Source: Sphingobacteriales bacterium
GTDB lineage: Bacteria; Bacteroidota; Bacteroidia; Chitinophagales; Chitinophagaceae
Reading direction: 5' to 3'
Length of the DNA stretch: 64,000 nucleotides
Assembly: GCA_024642285.1 (NCBI GenBank)
Contig: JAHEBJ010000001.1
Coordinates: forward strand, 1-64,000
Under the pieces are notes generated by a model that was not told the origin of the DNA, did no database searches, and saw nothing but the letters and a program-made list of their open reading frames with translations. This document shows positions 34,564 to 43,224 of the stretch, in pieces. Made by a program: the position numbers and the translations under genes. Every line of letters begins with the position of its first letter. The stretch's first letter is position 1.

Positions 34564-34607
34564 CAGCCCCGTACATTGTATATTAAGCGGGCTAAAAAGA
34601 TAATATT

Positions 34608-35582
34608 ATGAGCAAAGGATCAATCAGCAAATTTATAGAGCACCATTACAGGCATTTTAATGCGGCGGCTTTAATGGATGCAGCAAAAGGATATGTAACC
34701 CATTTAGATGAGGGTGGTAAGATGATGATAACCCTGGCAGGCGCTATGAGCACTGCCGAGCTTGGTTTGAGTTTAGCAGAAATGATCAGGCAGGATAAAG
34801 TGGCAATCATCAGTTGCACCGGTGCCAACCTTGAGGAAGATATTATGAACCTGGTTGCACATAGTCATTACAAAAGAGTGCCTAACTACCGTGATCTATC
34901 TCCGCAGGAAGAGTGGGATTTGCTGGAGAACCATTATAACCGTGTTACCGATACCTGTATTCCCGAAGAGGAAGCATTCAGAAGATTGCAACAGCATATT
35001 CATAAAATATGGAAGGATGGTGATGATAAAGGCGAACGATATTTTCCGCATGAGTATATGTACAAAATGTTGCTGAGCGGCGTACTGGAACAGTATTACG
35101 AGATAGACCCAAAGAACAGTTGGATGCTGGCGGCTGCAAAAAAAGGTATACCCATTGTTTGCCCCGGCTGGGAAGACAGTACCATGGGAAATATTTTTGC
35201 CAGCTATATTATTAAAAACGAAATGAAAGCTACCACTATGAAGAGTGGTATTGAATACATGGTTTGGTTGGCGGACTGGTACCGGAATAATTCAAGCGGA
35301 AAGGGTGTTGGTTTCTTCCAGATTGGTGGTGGTATTGCCGGTGATTTTCCGATCTGTGTTGTTCCAATGATGTACCAGGATTTAGAATGGCATGATGTAC
35401 CGTTCTGGAGTTATTTCTGCCAGATAAGTGATTCAACAACTTCTTATGGTTCTTACTCAGGTGCTGTGCCTAATGAAAAAATTACCTGGGGTAAACTGGA
35501 TATTACTACACCTAAATTTATTGTAGAGAGTGATGCAACGATTGTTGCGCCGCTTATTTTTGCGTGGGTGTTGGGATGGTAA
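34608..35582 (+). CDS. Deoxyhypusine synthase-family protein
   Basis: A 324-residue deoxyhypusine-synthase-like protein. Landmarks are MITLAGAMSTAELGLSLAEM near residue 40, SCTGANLEEDI near 68, GFFQIGGGIAGDFPICVVP near 236, and SGAVPNEKITWGKL near 284-297, where Lys296 corresponds to the catalytic lysine of the eukaryotic WGK motif. Bacteria lack eIF5A, so the true reaction is more likely a polyamine aminobutyl transfer such as homospermidine formation, but this is inference. The gene stands alone with its own promoter. Confidence 0.88.
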   Translation: MSKGSISKFIEHHYRHFNAAALMDAAKGYVTHLDEGGKMMITLAGAMSTAELGLSLAEMIRQDKVAIISCTGANLEEDIMNLVAHSHYKRVPNYRDLSPQEEWDLLENHYNRVTDTCIPEEEAFRRLQQHIHKIWKDGDDKGERYFPHEYMYKMLLSGVLEQYYEIDPKNSWMLAAAKKGIPIVCPGWEDSTMGNIFASYIIKNEMKATTMKSGIEYMVWLADWYRNNSSGKGVGFFQIGGGIAGDFPICVVPMMYQDLEWHDVPFWSYFCQISDSTTSYGSYSGAVPNEKITWGKLDITTPKFIVESDATIVAPLIFAWVLGW

Positions 35583-35588
35583 TATTAC

Positions 35589-35627
35589 CACAAAGGGCAC
35601 AAAGAATAAAACTTTGTGCCCTTTGTG
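35589..35627. terminator. Perfect 16-bp dyad between convergent genes
   Basis: CACAAAGGGCACAAAG at 35589-35604 is exactly reverse complementary to 35612-35627, with a 7-base A/T loop. A wider dyad pairs ACCAC before it with GTGGT near 35647-35651. The motif type (CACAAAG, CTTCGTG) resembles repeated extragenic palindromes and it lies between the stops of the convergent deoxyhypusine-synthase homologue and M28 genes. Confidence 0.8.
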
Positions 35628-35656
35628 TAAAATCTTCGTGCCCTCCGTGGTAAAAA

Positions 35657-37240
35657 CTACCTCGTTCCCATATTCAATGGCGTATCTCTTTTCAACATCT
35701 CATCCCTGTTGGCCATTTCCCATGCTGTATGAAAAATCATACGGGTTCTTTTTTCGTAGAGGTCCCAACTTATTTTTTCGATGGTATCGGTTGGTTTGTG
35801 GTAATCTGATTTCAACATACCATCATAGAAAAATAAGATAGGAATTCCTTTTTTTGCAAAATTGTAATGATCGCTCCGGAAATAAATCCGGTTCCTGTCG
35901 TTGGGGTCATCAAACTTATAATCAAGTGTAAGCTTGGTGTATTTGTTGTTCATGCCCTCGTTAATAACAGGCAGGTCGCTGCTGAGTTTATCATGACCAA
36001 TTACATAAACATAATTAAGCGTATCAGCTAATGTGCGTTCAGTATCAACACGGCCCACCATATCAATATTAAGATCAACAGTTGTTTTTTCCAAAGGATA
36101 AAACGGATGATCGCTGTAGTATTCGCTGCCCCATAATCCTTTTTCTTCTCCACTCACCGTCATAAACACAATGGTACGCCTTGGCCTGTGACCGCCGGCG
36201 GCAGCTTTAGCAAAAGCCTCTGCCATTGCAATAACGGAGCAGGTTCCGCTGCCATCGTCATCGGCACCATAAAATATTTGTCCGTTGCGCATGCCCAGGT
36301 GATCATAGTGTCCGGTCACAAAAACATACTCGTCTTTTTTATCAGTTCCTTCAACTATTCCAACCACATTACTTGCATTAACTACTTCACGGAATTTGTC
36401 CATTTCAAACTCAACTTTCAGTTTTTTGTCAATAGCCCATGTTTTATCAAACATGCCGCTGCTTTTTACTGTTGTTAAGATGGTATCAAAATTGTTTCCT
36501 ATGATACTCTTGGCAAACTCATGCGATAGCTGTGCAAAATTTAGTGATTTAGATCCGTCATTATCTCCCGGGAAATACACGCCGGTCTTCTTTCCGTTCT
36601 CAACAGCACGCTCATTAAAACTTCCCTGGCGAGGATTAATGATCAATACACCTGCAGCTCCCTTGCCTGCAGCCGCTGCAAGTTTCTTAGAAATACCCGG
36701 GAATGTCCACTCGCTGAAACGTGTACTTCCACTTAAAAAATAGTTGCCATCTTTTTTGGGTTCGCCTAAAAAGATGATGACGATCTTACCTTTTACATCC
36801 AGACCTGTATAGTCGTTGTATTTTTCATCATCAATTCCATATCCTGCAAAAACAACCTGCTTGCCTTTAAATTTTCCGCTCTCGTTGTTGTTAAGAGGAA
36901 TAATAAAATCGGTTCCATACACCGCATCTTTATTATCAACTTCCAGCTCGCCTTTTTTCAAACTATCCTGGTACAGCGGATAAAACTGCTGGAAACCTTT
37001 TAATGAAGGCACCGATTTTAGCCCCATGGCTTTAAACTGTGCTTCAATATAAGCTGCCGCCTTACGCTGTCCTTCGGTACCGGTTTCACGGCCCTCCATT
37101 TCGGCACTGGCAATAATGCTTAAATGTTTATTCAGGTTTTGCACTGTGATGATGTCGGCATATTTAGCCTGAACATCAGTTTGTGCAAATGAAATATTAA
37201 CGCCTGCGACAAGGCAGATAAAGAATACAATTTTTTTCAT
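35657..37240 (-). CDS. Exported M28 zinc peptidase
   Basis: A 527-residue exported metallopeptidase, signal peptide ending near ISFAQ. A protease-associated-type insert precedes the catalytic domain. Zinc ligand motifs are TGHYDHLG, GADDDGSG, SGEEKGLWGSEY, LNIDMVGRVD and SDHYNFAKKGIP, all in the expected order for an M28 aminopeptidase or carboxypeptidase. It probably trims peptides in the periplasm. It converges on the deoxyhypusine-synthase homologue across a palindromic terminator. Confidence 0.93.
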   Translation of the reverse strand: MKKIVFFICLVAGVNISFAQTDVQAKYADIITVQNLNKHLSIIASAEMEGRETGTEGQRKAAAYIEAQFKAMGLKSVPSLKGFQQFYPLYQDSLKKGELEVDNKDAVYGTDFIIPLNNNESGKFKGKQVVFAGYGIDDEKYNDYTGLDVKGKIVIIFLGEPKKDGNYFLSGSTRFSEWTFPGISKKLAAAAGKGAAGVLIINPRQGSFNERAVENGKKTGVYFPGDNDGSKSLNFAQLSHEFAKSIIGNNFDTILTTVKSSGMFDKTWAIDKKLKVEFEMDKFREVVNASNVVGIVEGTDKKDEYVFVTGHYDHLGMRNGQIFYGADDDGSGTCSVIAMAEAFAKAAAGGHRPRRTIVFMTVSGEEKGLWGSEYYSDHPFYPLEKTTVDLNIDMVGRVDTERTLADTLNYVYVIGHDKLSSDLPVINEGMNNKYTKLTLDYKFDDPNDRNRIYFRSDHYNFAKKGIPILFFYDGMLKSDYHKPTDTIEKISWDLYEKRTRMIFHTAWEMANRDEMLKRDTPLNMGTR

Positions 37241-37424
37241 GTTTAAAATTTAGTAGAGGGCAATGTAATTAAATAGGCGTAGATATTATTTGGGTTTTTT
37301 ATGAACGGCGGGTTGGGGGAGGGAAAGTAAGAAGTATATAAAGTATCTGGAGTTAAAAAGTTGGCTGAAATGCGAACAGTATGCAGCGCCCGTTAGTGCT
37401 TTATAAACTTTATTTACTAATTAC

Positions 37425-37874
37425 TCAACACGCAATCTTCTCAACCCTGTTTTGGTGGCGGCCTCCTTCATAAGCAGTATTCATAAAAATATCAAGCATT
37501 TTTTCAGCATCGCCATCACGAACAAAACGTGCCGGAATGCAAATAATATTAGCGTCGTTATGTTTGCGTGCAAGTTCGGCAAGTTCTTCTCCCCAGCAAA
37601 TAGCAGCTCTTATGCCCTGATGTTTATTGGCCGTCATAGCAACGCCGTTAGCACTTCCACAAAGTAAAATTCCAAAAGCAGCTTCGCCTTTTTCCACCGC
37701 TGCTGCCACAGGATGAGCAAAATCGGGATAGTCAACAGAATCTTTATTGTAGGTGCCGTAATCGTTAAAAGAAAGTCCTTCGCCTTCTAAAACAGAGATC
37801 AGATCTTCTTTACAGTCAAATCCTGCATGATCGCAGCCTATGGCTATTGGTAATTTTAAATTGAAAGGAGACAT
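37425..37874 (-). CDS. rpiB: Ribose-5-phosphate isomerase B
   Basis: A 149-residue RpiB. GCDHAGFD near residue 13 carries the substrate-binding Asp-His pair, Cys72 in LLCGSANGVAMTANKH is the catalytic thiol, and RAAICW and NVICIPAR-type strands (ANIICIPARFV) complete the fold. It interconverts ribose-5- and ribulose-5-phosphate in the non-oxidative pentose phosphate pathway. Its promoter -7 element lies at 37926-37933, between it and tatC, so it is probably transcribed independently. Confidence 0.95.
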   Translation of the reverse strand: MSPFNLKLPIAIGCDHAGFDCKEDLISVLEGEGLSFNDYGTYNKDSVDYPDFAHPVAAAVEKGEAAFGILLCGSANGVAMTANKHQGIRAAICWGEELAELARKHNDANIICIPARFVRDGDAEKMLDIFMNTAYEGGRHQNRVEKIAC

Positions 37875-37925
37875 AAAAAAGGTTTGTAGGTTGAACGTTA
37901 AAAGTTAATTGTTAAGTCAGTGTTT

Positions 37926-37933
37926 CAAAGTTA
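37926..37933 (-). promoter_or_regulatory. rpiB promoter -7 element
   Basis: Minus-strand TAACTTTG fits TAnnTTTG and lies just past the tatC stop, giving an rpiB leader of about 48 bases. Confidence 0.5.
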
Positions 37934-37951
37934 CTTAAAACCTTTTAACGA

Positions 37952-38854
37952 TTAACTCCATTCCTTTTCTTCTTTAGCTTTCTTTTTGTCAACCCTGGCT
38001 ACCAGTTGAATGCTTATCCAATACAAAAACAACAGCGGCAGAGCAACAATTATCTGGCTGGAAACATCGGGAGATGGTGTTATAATTGCTGCAACCAGTA
38101 AAATAAGTACGAATGCGTATTTGGAATATTTTTTTAAAAACCCGGAAGTGATCAAGCCGATCTTTGCCAAGACATATGCTAATATTGGCAACTGGAAAGC
38201 AAGCGCACACCCCAGTATGAGGTTAGAAAGGCTATCGATATAATCGTTAATGGTTGGTTTGTATTGGATAGCGCCAGTTGTGCCCAATGAGAAGGAGGCT
38301 AAAAAGTTGAATGTAAAAGGTGCCAGCAGATAATATCCAAAAGCAGCCCCAAGGAAAAAACAAAACGATACCCAAAAAATACTTCCCCTTGCATATCTTT
38401 TTTCTTTGGCAGAAAGCGCAGGCTTTACAAAACACCATAACTCCCAAAAAATATACGGGAAGGCTACTATCACAGCTCCAATCATGGAAATACTTAAAGC
38501 TGACGTAAATGTGCCGTTTACCTGAGTAACTAAAAATTCGATTTTTACCGGCGGCATACATAAACTATCACCTATACCTAGCCAATGGCCAAAGCTGCAG
38601 AGTTTAGCGTAGGTAACAAAATCTTCACTTGAAGGTGCAAGTATGATATTGTCATAAATCCAGTCTCTGAAAACGAAAATGGCTATAGCGGCAGCGAGCC
38701 AAACGATAACTGAACGCATAATATGCCATCGCAGAGCTTCCAGGTGCCCAATAAATGACATTTCTTCAGGCTCGGGATTAGCCTGGCTTCTAAGGCGCTT
38801 AAAAAATTTTTTTCTATCGGATGATTCTGTTGACACTGATGTAAAATTTTCCAC
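37952..38854 (-). CDS. tatC: Sec-independent translocase subunit TatC
   Basis: A TatC of about 300 residues from a GTG start at 38854. The conserved N-terminal signature MSFIGHLEALRWH begins near residue 32, followed by six predicted transmembrane helices and a large periplasmic loop that includes VTYAKLCSFGHWLG. TatC recognises twin-arginine signal peptides and forms the translocase with TatA/B, which are not in this window. The frame is open further to a TTG at 38887, but that codon lies inside the TACCTTTG promoter element, so it cannot be the start. GTG at 38836 and ATG at 38761 are other possibilities. Confidence 0.93.
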   Translation of the reverse strand: MENFTSVSTESSDRKKFFKRLRSQANPEPEEMSFIGHLEALRWHIMRSVIVWLAAAIAIFVFRDWIYDNIILAPSSEDFVTYAKLCSFGHWLGIGDSLCMPPVKIEFLVTQVNGTFTSALSISMIGAVIVAFPYIFWELWCFVKPALSAKEKRYARGSIFWVSFCFFLGAAFGYYLLAPFTFNFLASFSLGTTGAIQYKPTINDYIDSLSNLILGCALAFQLPILAYVLAKIGLITSGFLKKYSKYAFVLILLVAAIITPSPDVSSQIIVALPLLFLYWISIQLVARVDKKKAKEEKEWS

Positions 38855-38884
38855 AACGTTTAAAACAATCTGAAGTGTGGAGGG

Positions 38885-38892
38885 CAAAGGTA
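38885..38892 (-). promoter_or_regulatory. tatC promoter -7 element
   Basis: Minus-strand TACCTTTG fits TAnnTTTG. Transcription would begin near 38881, which forces a tatC start codon downstream of that point. Confidence 0.6.
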
Positions 38893-38955
38893 AAGCACAG
38901 CGGCTTTATTTATTCATGTGCAAGGTATTATTACTAAAAGTGTTTGCAAAGAGAA

Positions 38956-38975
38956 GCCCCGGTAGAAACCGGGGC
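38956..38975. ncRNA. GC-rich hairpin, possible small RNA element
   Basis: GCCCCGG at 38956-38962 pairs perfectly with CCGGGGC at 38969-38975 around TAGAAA. Neither strand has a T-run after it. On the plus strand a 10-codon reading frame starts 22 bases later, and a weak hairpin with a T-rich tail lies at 39059-39080. A short leader RNA or a repeat remnant is possible. No promoter with a full match was found. Confidence 0.3.
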
Positions 38976-39235
38976 CGTTACCAAAACTAACTGCTTATGA
39001 GAAATTTGAATTATCGTTGTTTGATATAATAAACGCAAAATCGGTGCCAATGGTTTTTAGCTTTTTGTTAAGCTTTTCTTAATACCTCTATTTCGGTTGC
39101 CGGCACTTCTGTTTACATTAACGAAAAAAAGAACTTATTATTTTAATTTTTGAGTTTTATTGCTTTTTCAAGTATAAAATGATCAAAAACAACTGAATTT
39201 AAGACGAGTAGAACGGTGCGAAGTTTAAATAAACG

Positions 39236-39262
39236 AAAAGCACGCTGGCTGTCAGCGTGCTG
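39236..39262 (-). terminator. Terminator of the DUF937-like gene
   Basis: AGCACGCTG at 39239-39247 pairs with CAGCGTGCT at 39253-39261; read on the minus strand it is followed by TTTTCGTTT. It lies 24 bases beyond the stop of the DUF937-like gene. Confidence 0.85.
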
Positions 39263-39285
39263 TTTTTGAAATTTTGTTTGTAAAA

Positions 39286-39912
39286 TTATTTAATAAATCC
39301 TTTTATCAGGTCCATTAATCCTCCAGCTCCATTTTTAGCCTGTTGATTCTGAGCACCTCCTGCCAGTTTAGAAACAATATCCATAATTCCGCCGCCGCTT
39401 TGTTGTCCGCCGCCGGTAAATTGGCCAATCAGATCCTGGAAGTTGAAACCACTATTGCCTGCCTGTTGTTCCTGAACTACTGCGGCTGTTTGTCCGCCGG
39501 TAATGGAATTTAAAAGTCCTTCCAGTGAAAAACCATTGTTCTCCGAGCTGTTTGACTTATTGATCAGGTTGCTTAATACATCCGGTATCAAATTATTGGC
39601 AACATTATTAGCCTGGCTGCCGCCAATATTATATTTACTCATCAGTTTTCCTGCAAAATGGCCAACCATCATATTTACAATAGGATTACTAAGTAAGTTG
39701 TTTTTATCACCAGCATTTTGCTGTCCGCTACCGGTAAACAATGAGATAATATTTTGTAAGCCGCCACCGGCTACCATATTTCGTAATCCACCGGCTACAG
39801 TATTGGTTGCTTCTGCAACAACTTCATTGTTTAACTCATTTGGAACGTCGGTGTTCTTTACAACAGGCTCAACGGCTGATTCTTTAACCAGGTTGAATAA
39901 TTCTTCTAACAT
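39286..39912 (-). CDS. DUF937-like glycine/glutamine-rich protein
   Basis: A 208-residue soluble protein with low-complexity Gly, Asn and Gln stretches (repeats of GGGQQSGGG and GGAQNQQ type). The helix pattern, with repeats like LLSNPIVNMMVGHFAGKLMSKY and LIPDVLSNLI, resembles DUF937/YidB-type proteins. No signal peptide is visible. Function unknown. It follows prfA on the same strand but a hairpin lies between the two, so it is probably transcribed separately. Confidence 0.7.
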   Translation of the reverse strand: MLEELFNLVKESAVEPVVKNTDVPNELNNEVVAEATNTVAGGLRNMVAGGGLQNIISLFTGSGQQNAGDKNNLLSNPIVNMMVGHFAGKLMSKYNIGGSQANNVANNLIPDVLSNLINKSNSSENNGFSLEGLLNSITGGQTAAVVQEQQAGNSGFNFQDLIGQFTGGGQQSGGGIMDIVSKLAGGAQNQQAKNGAGGLMDLIKGFIK

Positions 39913-39933
39913 AAAAATTTGTTTTAAGTGTAA

Positions 39934-39964
39934 ATAAAAACTCCCCTATTTATAACAGGAGTTT
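39934..39964 (-). terminator. Terminator after prfA
   Basis: AAACTCC at 39938-39944 pairs with GGAGTTT at 39958-39964. On the minus strand it is followed by TTATTTAC, placing it between the prfA stop and the DUF937-like start. The loop is 13 bases, so it is of moderate strength. Confidence 0.6.
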
Positions 39965-40005
39965 AATATATAGACTTTAAGTTAGATAACTGGCAGAAGT
40001 CTATA

Positions 40006-41070
40006 TTAATTTTGTGCTGTTAACTTTTCAGCGTTCTCTGCAAACTGCAAAGCATCAAGGAATTCCTGAATTTCACCATTTATGATCGTATCTAAATTAT
40101 AAACAGTTAATCCTATTCTGTGATCTGTAACACGGCCTTGAGGAAAATTATAGGTTCTTATCTTGGCACTTCTGTCGCCGGTACTCACCAGGCTTTTTCG
40201 TAAATGCGAAATTGCTTCCTCAGCTTTTCTAACTTCCTCATCGTACAATTTTGTACGCAGCATTTCCATTGCCTTTAATTTATTACCTAACTGCGACCGG
40301 TCCGTTTGACACATTACCACAATGCCTGTTGGTTTGTGGGTTAAAAAAACTTTAGTCTCTACTTTGTTAACATTCTGACCGCCGGCACCACCGCTTCGGG
40401 CAGTCTCCATTTTAACATCGCTCTCTTTCAATTCAAAATCTACTTCCTCAGCTTCGGGCATAACAGCAACAGTTACAGCGCTGGTATGTACACGACCTTG
40501 GCTTTCTGTATCCGGCACACGTTGTACCCTGTGCACACCGCTTTCAAATTTCATGGTACCATAAACGTCGTCGCCAACAATTTCCACCTGAACTTCTTTG
40601 TATCCACCTACTGTTCCCTCGCTTTCACTCAGGATGGCTGTTTTCCATCCTTTCTTTTCGCAATACTTTAAATACATCCGCAACAAATCGCCGGCAAACA
40701 GCGATGCTTCGTCGCCGCCCGTTCCGGCACGAATTTCCAGAATAGCATTTTTTTCATCATAAGGATCTTTTGGAATGAGCATGTTGCGGAGCGTTTTCTC
40801 CATTGCCTCCTTTTTTTCTTCTAATTCGGGTAATTCAAGTTTCGCAAGGTTTCTCATTTCTTCATCGTCTCCGCTTAAAACTTCCTTATTAAATTCAATA
40901 TTGTCCAGCAGTTTAACATACTCATTCCGGGCAAGCACAATTTTTTCCAAACTGCGATATTCTTTACTGGTTGCCGCAAATTTCTTGTTATCACTTACAA
41001 TTTCAGGGTTGGTAAGTGCAACACCCAGGTTGTCGAATCTTCCTTTTATTGCATCTAATTTGTCTAACAT
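40006..41070 (-). CDS. prfA: Peptide chain release factor 1
   Basis: A 354-residue RF1. The GGQ catalytic motif is at residues 230-232 in [12 protein letters not shown], and the codon-recognition PxT is PDT at about 186-188 in [10 protein letters not shown], typical of RF1 rather than RF2. It terminates translation at UAA and UAG. A long leader of about 110 bases seems likely from the TAAATTTG element at 41185-41192, and it contains a small hairpin at 41085-41100. Confidence 0.97.
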   Translation of the reverse strand: MLDKLDAIKGRFDNLGVALTNPEIVSDNKKFAATSKEYRSLEKIVLARNEYVKLLDNIEFNKEVLSGDDEEMRNLAKLELPELEEKKEAMEKTLRNMLIPKDPYDEKNAILEIRAGTGGDEASLFAGDLLRMYLKYCEKKGWKTAILSESEGTVGGYKEVQVEIVGDDVYGTMKFESGVHRVQRVPDTESQGRVHTSAVTVAVMPEAEEVDFELKESDVKMETARSGGAGGQNVNKVETKVFLTHKPTGIVVMCQTDRSQLGNKLKAMEMLRTKLYDEEVRKAEEAISHLRKSLVSTGDRSAKIRTYNFPQGRVTDHRIGLTVYNLDTIINGEIQEFLDALQFAENAEKLTAQN

Positions 41071-41084
41071 GAAGCCTTTGCGAC

Positions 41085-41100
41085 TTCCCCGGTGGGGGAA
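41085..41100. repeat. Hairpin in the prfA leader
   Basis: TTCCCC at 41085-41090 pairs with GGGGAA at 41095-41100 around GGTG. It begins 15 bases upstream of the prfA start codon, so it lies in the leader if the proposed promoter is right. A second hairpin, TCCCGA/TCGGGA at 41164-41180, lies near the transcript start. Confidence 0.5.
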
Positions 41101-41184
41101 ATGCTATTTGTGTTTTGTTATAAAATATTCTTTTCTGCTTTAGTACATTTGTTAAGCAGCCTGTCCCGATATTCTCGGGAGCGG

Positions 41185-41192
41185 CAAATTTA
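41185..41192 (-). promoter_or_regulatory. Possible prfA promoter -7 element
   Basis: Minus-strand TAAATTTG fits TAnnTTTG exactly. It lies just before the divergent amidohydrolase start, and predicts a leader of about 110 bases. Confidence 0.45.
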
Positions 41193-41212
41193 CACTTTAT
41201 CAATCAATCAAA

Positions 41213-42388
41213 TTGTACAGAAAATTTTCGGCGGACCAGATATTTAACGGTAATCAGTTTTTACAAGAGTATGTGCTGATAACTGATATTGATGGTGTAA
41301 TAGTTGATCTTGTTGCAAAGCCAGAAGCTGGAGAGAACATTGAGCAACTGAATGGTATTCTTTGCCCGGGGTTTATTAATGCTCACTGCCACCTGGAATT
41401 GTCACATATGAAAGGCCTGATTCCCAAACAAACAGGACTGGTTGATTTTGTTTTGAAAGTGGTAAATGAACGACACATTGAGGAAGCGGAAATTTTATCC
41501 GCTATAAATATTGCTGAAGACGAAATGCTGCGGAACGGAATAGTAGCCGTTGGAGATATTTGTAATAATACTCTAACTATTCCTCAAAAAAAGAAGAACA
41601 GAATTGCCTATCATAATTTTATTGAGGCAAGTGGATTTCCTCCGGCAGTTGCTGTTAAAAGGTTTACCGGGGCTGAGAATATTTATGCAGAATATCAGAA
41701 AAACTCTTTGAACGTTTCAATTGTACCGCATGCGTCTTATTCAGGTTCGCCTGAATTGTTTGAGATAATCAGCAATTATCCAAATAACAATTTGATTACT
41801 ATTCATAACCAGGAAACGGGCGCAGAGAATGAATTTTTTGAATCGAACACAGGCGACCTTAAACGGATGTATCAACAAATGGGTATCGATATTTCATTTT
41901 TTTCTCCTTCGAAAAAAACAAGTTTGCAAACATGGCTTCCGCATTTTACAAAACAGCAAACCATCATCCTTGTTCATAATGTTTGCACCTCTGAAGAAGA
42001 CATTGAATTTGAAAAACGAACATCAGATATCGAACATCGATCATCCTTCTTTTGCCTTTGCCCCAATGCCAATTTATACATCAGCGATATTTTACCCGAT
42101 GTTAAAATGTTGATGGAGCAGCAATGCAGGATCGTATTGGGAACAGATAGCCTTGCATCAAATGATCAGCTAAGTATTTTGGAAGAGATGAAAACCTTGC
42201 AACGGTATTTCCCTGAACTACAAATGCCAACTCTTTTGCAATGGGCTACCAGCAATGGTTCCAGGGCATTGTGTATGGACGATTCGTTGGGAAGTTTTGA
42301 GAAAACTAAAAAACCGGGTGTTGTACTTATTGAGGGCGTTGATGATGTAAAATTTAATAAAACAACAACGTCGAGGAGGATCTTATAA
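41213..42388 (+). CDS. Amidohydrolase-family metal-dependent hydrolase
   Basis: A 391-residue cyclic amidohydrolase. The metal-binding pair His58-x-His60 is in NAHCHLELSH, with HNQETGAENEFF carrying a further histidine, and GTDSLASN near residue 310 giving the catalytic Asp, as in the ATZ/TRZ or SsnA-like deaminase group. The substrate (cytosine, guanine, adenosine-like or other) is not decidable. The start is TTG at 41213: no ATG lies upstream in frame and later ATGs would delete conserved strands. Its 3' end overlaps the recO 3' end by 6 bases. Confidence 0.82.
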   Translation: MYRKFSADQIFNGNQFLQEYVLITDIDGVIVDLVAKPEAGENIEQLNGILCPGFINAHCHLELSHMKGLIPKQTGLVDFVLKVVNERHIEEAEILSAINIAEDEMLRNGIVAVGDICNNTLTIPQKKKNRIAYHNFIEASGFPPAVAVKRFTGAENIYAEYQKNSLNVSIVPHASYSGSPELFEIISNYPNNNLITIHNQETGAENEFFESNTGDLKRMYQQMGIDISFFSPSKKTSLQTWLPHFTKQQTIILVHNVCTSEEDIEFEKRTSDIEHRSSFFCLCPNANLYISDILPDVKMLMEQQCRIVLGTDSLASNDQLSILEEMKTLQRYFPELQMPTLLQWATSNGSRALCMDDSLGSFEKTKKPGVVLIEGVDDVKFNKTTTSRRIL

Positions 42389-43114
42389 AACTTCATGCAA
42401 CACAACAAGTGTTTTCATTTGCCCGAACTCGGGAATGTGATGTTCGTAATATTCCAGGTACCTGATCAATAACACCCGCCTGATTTCCTGGTTTAATTTA
42501 AAATCTTTTAGTTCGCCGGGGTGCATAACTTTTAAAAGTTGAGAAGTAAGTTCAGCGAATTTACCTTCAATAAAGTCGGGGTGTAGTGGCTGATGATCTA
42601 TAAAATTTCCTTCCTGCAGATCCAGCACATTGTACAGGCTGCTAAAATTATCTGTCATCTTGAAACCAAAGAAATGAGTCAGGTGCAGCGTAAAAAAAAG
42701 TGCAAAGTTTGCAGCTACATTTTTTTCGGCAGTATCAAGCTGCATCAAAGATTCTTCACAAAAATTATAAAGATCAGAATTCGCTTCGGGTTGTTTCAAA
42801 CATTTAAATAGCAGTTCTGCCATATAAGATGCAATACTGTTTTTAATTACGTTGCCTAAAAGTTGAGAATACAAAACGGCCCACGAAAATTCCTTTATGC
42901 GTTGCATGTGTTTGTTTTCGCTGTGGTAAACAACAAGGTCTAAAATAGCGGTGGGTTGAAAATGATTTGCTTTTGCTGAAGATTTTTTAGCAGTACGCAC
43001 ACCATTCACCATATAGGTCTGCACACCAAATAATTCGGTGAATATGGTAACAACAAGGCTTGTTTCGCCATATTTTATAGTTCGGAGTACTATGCCTTTT
43101 GTTTTGTGTGTCAT
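42383..43114 (-). CDS. recO: DNA repair protein RecO
   Basis: A 243-residue RecO from ATG at 43114. It opens with HKTKGIVLRTIKYGETSLVVTIFTE (residues 3-27), the OB-fold typical of RecO, and continues into a helical C-terminal part. RecO loads RecA onto SSB-coated DNA through RecFOR. The frame is open 26 codons further, but that stretch is unlike RecO N-termini. Its stop overlaps the convergent amidohydrolase end by 6 bases. Confidence 0.9.
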   Translation of the reverse strand: MTHKTKGIVLRTIKYGETSLVVTIFTELFGVQTYMVNGVRTAKKSSAKANHFQPTAILDLVVYHSENKHMQRIKEFSWAVLYSQLLGNVIKNSIASYMAELLFKCLKQPEANSDLYNFCEESLMQLDTAEKNVAANFALFFTLHLTHFFGFKMTDNFSSLYNVLDLQEGNFIDHQPLHPDFIEGKFAELTSQLLKVMHPGELKDFKLNQEIRRVLLIRYLEYYEHHIPEFGQMKTLVVLHEVL

Positions 43115-43224
43115 TTGGGTCTTTCCTGAAAAAGAGGAGTAATTTAATATGATAACTGTATTGCAGGTATAAAACAATATTCCAATATACACTGCTAAAC
43201 AGGTATAATTAACGTTCTTTGCAC

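Larger units (their letters stand above)
33971..34607. other. Gene-poor stretch before the deoxyhypusine-synthase homologue
   Basis: About 640 bases hold no intact large gene. What is visible is a broken small minus-strand gene (34024-34272), a 109-nt imperfect hairpin (34438-34546) and the promoter of the next gene (34556-34563). Another short stretch open in the same minus frame as the broken gene, including MPCTPNYYLICNSVLLR, lies at about 34327-34377. Confidence 0.6.
38888..39285. other. 398-base gap between tatC and the DUF937-like gene
   Basis: The region contains the tatC promoter, a stable GC-rich hairpin (38956-38975), a 10-codon open frame on the plus strand at 38997-39029 (MRNLNYRCLI) and, near its far end, the DUF937-like gene's terminator. 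No larger gene is visible. Confidence 0.6.

Noticed and set aside
39503-39937. Plus-strand frame opposite the DUF937-like gene
   Set aside because: Shadow of a low-complexity repeat region; the minus frame has the helical repeat pattern.
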